Shown here piece after piece: positions 61,664-64,000 of a stretch of DNA of 64,000 bases. This DNA is from CAYSCW01 sp964449165 (GTDB taxonomy: Bacteria; Acidobacteriota; Aminicenantia; Aminicenantales; Aminicenantaceae). The stretch is taken from positions 1 to 64,000 of the forward strand of contig CAYVAT010000003.1 in the NCBI GenBank assembly GCA_964449165.1, written 5' to 3'. Position 1 is the stretch's first letter; each line of letters begins with the position of its first letter. The position numbers were made by a program, and so were the translations under genes. The notes beneath the pieces were generated by a model that was given only the letters and a program-made list of their open reading frames with translations, ran no database searches and had not been told where the DNA came from.

Positions 61664-61883
61664 GCGTAAGCATCAATATTTCCGTGAAAGGGGTGAGGAA
61701 TGGGGAATCGTCAGCACGCTGATTTCCCCAGCGAGAAAATCAGCTCCCGTTCGGGCTTCACTCTCCTCTCCTGCGGAGAGGAACCATGCCCGTTCAGCCC
61801 TCACAGGGGCTTCCTCATCTCCCATCCCTCACCCTTTTCAATTCAGCATATATTTAGATTCATCAAGGTCTTAAAGATGCTTT
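61664..61883. repeat. MITE-like repeat element, copy C
   Basis: Non-coding element of about 220 bp in the divergent spacer between nadC and the flippase-like gene, in the same orientation as copy A. Left end GCGTAAGCATC (61664-61674), right end GATGCTT (61876-61882). The flanks CTGGAAAA (61656-61663) and CTGGAAGA (61884-61891) look like an 8-bp target duplication with one mismatch. Compared with copy A it has an extra internal stretch around 61738-61780. Confidence 0.78.
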
Positions 61884-61961
61884 CTGGAAGAGCGATAGCA
61901 TTTTCATTTAGGCTGCCCCCAGTTTGACATCTTCCAAGAAAAGCCATCTAATATAAAAAAA

Positions 61962-62984
61962 ATGCAAAAGAAGAGACTTTTCTACATCTCGCTCTCTTTT
62001 ATTGTTTCCGCTGTTCTGATCTGGATTCTTATTTCTCAGGTCGAAACAAAAGATCTTGTCCAGACATTCTCCCGTATTTATTTTCCTGCTTTCTTGGCCT
62101 TTATGGGCATTGCACTGGCAGGAGTTTTACTTCGTTCTTGGCGCTACAGATGGCTGCTCAAGCCATATCCCATAAGCTGGGAGAATATCATTCTGGTGAC
62201 CTTCATCCGCAATCTCTTTGTCGATCTCTTCCCGGCTCGTATCGGATCACTTTCCTATATCTATCTTTTGAATAGAAGACTAAACTTTTCTTTTGAGGTG
62301 GCCACTTCCACTCTTGTAATAGCCGTCATCTTTGATTTCATCACTTTAAGCCCCTTTCTCTTCATCTCAATTTTTGCTGTGGGTATTGCTTCTTCAGCCC
62401 TTCCCCTTTCCGCACTTCTCTTGGCATCTTTAGTTTTTTTCCTTGTCATCAGTCTTATCCTTTGGAAAATATCTCAGATTTTCTCCCTGATTGGAAGAGG
62501 TTTGTCCTTCCTGTCCAGGAGCTTTAGGTTGGAAGGTCAAAAATGGGTCCGAATATCTACAGAAAAAATTCAGTTGATAAAAGAGCATCTTGTTCAGAGC
62601 AAGAAAAGGAAAATCCTTTTCCCTCTTTTTTTCCTTTCTCTCTTTATTCGTCTTGCCAAATACGGCTCACTCTATTTTCTTCTCTATTCTCTCCTCCGCA
62701 GTCATGGTTTGAGCCTGGAAAGAATAAACTTTTGGAAGACAATCCTGGGGACAACTGGAGCTGAGCTCACCTCTGCTCTTCCCATCAAAGGAATCGGAGG
62801 ATTTGGAACCTGGGAATCTGCCTGGGCCTTAACCTTTAGGCTGATGAATTTCGATTCCAGATTAGCTATCCTATCAGGGATCGGAGTTCATCTTCTGACT
62901 AATCTTTTCGAGTATTCTCTGGGAATAGCAGCTATCCTCATCCTGGTCTTTCCGCTTCTCAAGAAAGGGAAGAAAATAAAATAA
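61962..62984 (+). CDS. Flippase-like / LPG-synthase-TM-domain membrane protein
   Basis: A 340-residue integral-membrane protein with about eight hydrophobic segments of the lysylphosphatidylglycerol-synthase TM region (UPF0104/AglD-like) family. Conserved RSWRYRWLL (about 59), DLFPARIGSLSYIYLL and late LPIKGIGGFGTWESAW segments are present. There is no soluble GNAT-like synthase domain, so it is a membrane-only member, possibly a lipid or glycolipid translocase; function unproven. The next gene begins 167 nt downstream. Confidence 0.82.
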   Translation: MQKKRLFYISLSFIVSAVLIWILISQVETKDLVQTFSRIYFPAFLAFMGIALAGVLLRSWRYRWLLKPYPISWENIILVTFIRNLFVDLFPARIGSLSYIYLLNRRLNFSFEVATSTLVIAVIFDFITLSPFLFISIFAVGIASSALPLSALLLASLVFFLVISLILWKISQIFSLIGRGLSFLSRSFRLEGQKWVRISTEKIQLIKEHLVQSKKRKILFPLFFLSLFIRLAKYGSLYFLLYSLLRSHGLSLERINFWKTILGTTGAELTSALPIKGIGGFGTWESAWALTFRLMNFDSRLAILSGIGVHLLTNLFEYSLGIAAILILVFPLLKKGKKIK

Positions 62985-63151
62985 CTAGAGAGAGATTGCC
63001 TTTTATCTTCTTAATATATTAAAATATTTTTGATTTCTCAAAAATAATAAGCTTGCTTTCTTTTATATAGCTGAACAATCGAATTTTTCATAAAAATAGA
63101 CTTCTGAAAAATGAGTTCAGGGCCCCAATTTAAAGGAGGAGGCTGATTAAA

Positions 63152-64000
63152 ATGCCAAAGAAAAAGATTACTCAATTAGACAAAAGAAGGAGGGGTTACC
63201 TCAGAGACCTTCTCAGTAAAGATCCCAGAAAACTTAAATTCTGTGTTCTGGGCGCAGGGCACGGAGGTCTGGCCATGGCCGGACATCTTGGCTTGATGGG
63301 CTTCAAGGTCAACCTATATAATAGAGGGGGAAATAAGATCCGCCCCTTGCAATACAGAAAGGGAATCAAGATCGAGGGAGAAATTCAAGGAATAGGAAAG
63401 GTAGAACTCGCTTCAAGAAACATAAAGGACTGCCTGGAGGGAGTGGATGTCTTGATGGTTGCCATCCCTGCCAATGGCCACGAGTTCATCGCCCAAACTT
63501 GTGCTCCCCATCTAAAGGAGAATCAGATTGTCATCCTCAATCCTGGCCGAACAGGTGGGGCCTTGGAGTTCTATCATATTCTTAAGAAAGAGGGGTTAAA
63601 AAAATTTCCCTTTTTGGCCGAGGCTCAGACATTTCTCTATACCTCCAGAGCAATCGGTCCAGCTCAGGCCAAGATTTTCACTATTAAAAACTCCGTTCCT
63701 CTGGCTACACTCCCCGCTTACTGGATTCCTGGAGTTGTAAAAGTTATAAACCGTGCCTTTCCTCAATTTGTGCCTGGGGATAACATCTTCAAGACGAGCT
63801 TTGATAACATCGGAGCTGTTTTTCATCCAGCTTTAACCGTCCTCAATGCCGCATGGATTGAAGAAACCCACGGAGATTTTGAGTATTATATTCAGGGAGC
63901 CAGTGTATCTGTGGCTAAAGTCTTGGAAAAGCTGGACAGAGAGAGACAGGATGTGGCTGCTGCGCTTGGAATCAAGGCCATGAGTACCAGAAACTGGCTG
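63152..64000 (+). CDS. NAD(P)-dependent opine/octopine-dehydrogenase-family protein (partial, cut by window end)
   Basis: ATG at 63152 behind AAAGGAGGAGG opens a frame that stays open to the last base (283 codons), so the C-terminus lies outside the window. It has a Rossmann loop GAGHGGLAMAGHLG at about 34-47 and VAIPANGHEF near 112. NPGRTGGALEF follows, then the start of the helical opine-dehydrogenase domain (DNIGAVFHPALTVLNA). The family reduces the imine formed from a keto acid and an amino acid. The substrate is unknown. Alternatives within the same fold are a glycerol-3-phosphate- or ketopantoate-type dehydrogenase, less likely from the C-terminal part. Confidence 0.8.
   Translation, partial: MPKKKITQLDKRRRGYLRDLLSKDPRKLKFCVLGAGHGGLAMAGHLGLMGFKVNLYNRGGNKIRPLQYRKGIKIEGEIQGIGKVELASRNIKDCLEGVDVLMVAIPANGHEFIAQTCAPHLKENQIVILNPGRTGGALEFYHILKKEGLKKFPFLAEAQTFLYTSRAIGPAQAKIFTIKNSVPLATLPAYWIPGVVKVINRAFPQFVPGDNIFKTSFDNIGAVFHPALTVLNAAWIEETHGDFEYYIQGASVSVAKVLEKLDRERQDVAAALGIKAMSTRNWL

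Noticed and set aside
61700..61927. 75-codon + strand ORF upstream of the flippase-like gene
   Set aside because: It lies mostly within repeat copy C and reads the same repeat-encoded peptide (CPFSPHRGFL) as the ORF in copy A; it is a repeat by-product.
1..64000. tRNA, rRNA, CRISPR, prophage, toxin-antitoxin or defence genes
   Set aside because: All spacers were read for cloverleaf arms, regular spaced repeats and small gene pairs; none found that I can support.

Overview
The window is typical bacterial chromosome: densely packed protein genes on both strands, several in operons with 1-40 nt overlaps, and no rRNA, tRNA, CRISPR array, phage or transposase gene that I can see. The cell is an envelope-bearing Gram-negative rod. 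It has mreBCD-mrdA-rodA, lgt and lspA, an ExbD, and a predicted outer-membrane barrel protein with a PKD domain. Its metabolism looks like that of a peptide and amino-acid user with a partial TCA cycle: two OPT peptide transporters, CstA, an NSS amino-acid symporter, secreted peptidases, a B12 acyl-CoA mutase, an acyl-CoA dehydrogenase, and acnB-icd-mdh-fum-sucCD. This gene content resembles uncultured Acidobacteriota/Aminicenantes-type genomes. That placement is an inference; no marker gene here settles it. A 100-N scaffold gap flanked by a 55-nt duplicated end indicates a draft, probably metagenomic, assembly.

Layout. 1-8.2 kb: membrane pyrophosphatase (broken by the gap), a structured RNA that I read as a 6S RNA candidate, then the translation block nusA-infB-ylxP-rbfA-nrnA-truB behind a very good sigma70-type promoter. 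8.2-11 kb: an NSS symporter with a 31-residue MetS-like small subunit, two tandem DUF507 genes and a hotdog thioesterase. 10.9-16.4 kb: RmlD-like reductase, PKD/barrel protein, double-ACT protein, a pyrimidine-nucleoside-phosphorylase homologue with an eroded active site, and a GT4 glycosyltransferase. 16.4-22.7 kb: OPT-CstA operon, a small TIGR04076-type protein, orphan ExbD, secreted thioredoxin-like protein, acyl-CoA dehydrogenase. 22.8-30.7 kb: the rod-shape cluster followed by a two-part radical SAM protein. 30.9-35.7 kb: second OPT transporter, orphan PqqD-like protein, def-fmt, M23 endopeptidase. 35.8-39.1 kb: split B12-dependent acyl-CoA mutase, an EF-Tu-domain-2-like small protein and an SDR. 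39.3-47.3 kb: TCA genes. 47.3-51.6 kb: secreted M14 peptidase, ChaN-PDZ protein and MFS transporter. 51.7-61.6 kb: EF-G paralogue, ileS-lspA-lgt-rluD operon, nadC-nadB. 62-64 kb: flippase-like membrane protein and an opine-dehydrogenase-type gene cut by the window end.

The observations most worth checking are these. (1) The mutase annotated by homology as methylmalonyl-CoA mutase carries Phe89/Gln207, the isobutyryl-CoA mutase pair, instead of Tyr/Arg. (2) A non-coding MITE-like element of 189-220 bp is present in two near-full copies and one internally deleted, inverted copy, with matching terminal repeats and probable 7-8 bp target duplications. (3) A 6S-like RNA fold lies upstream of nusA. 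(4) A degenerate nucleoside phosphorylase sits beside an ACT-domain regulator. (5) A miniature transporter subunit is encoded at the end of the NSS gene.
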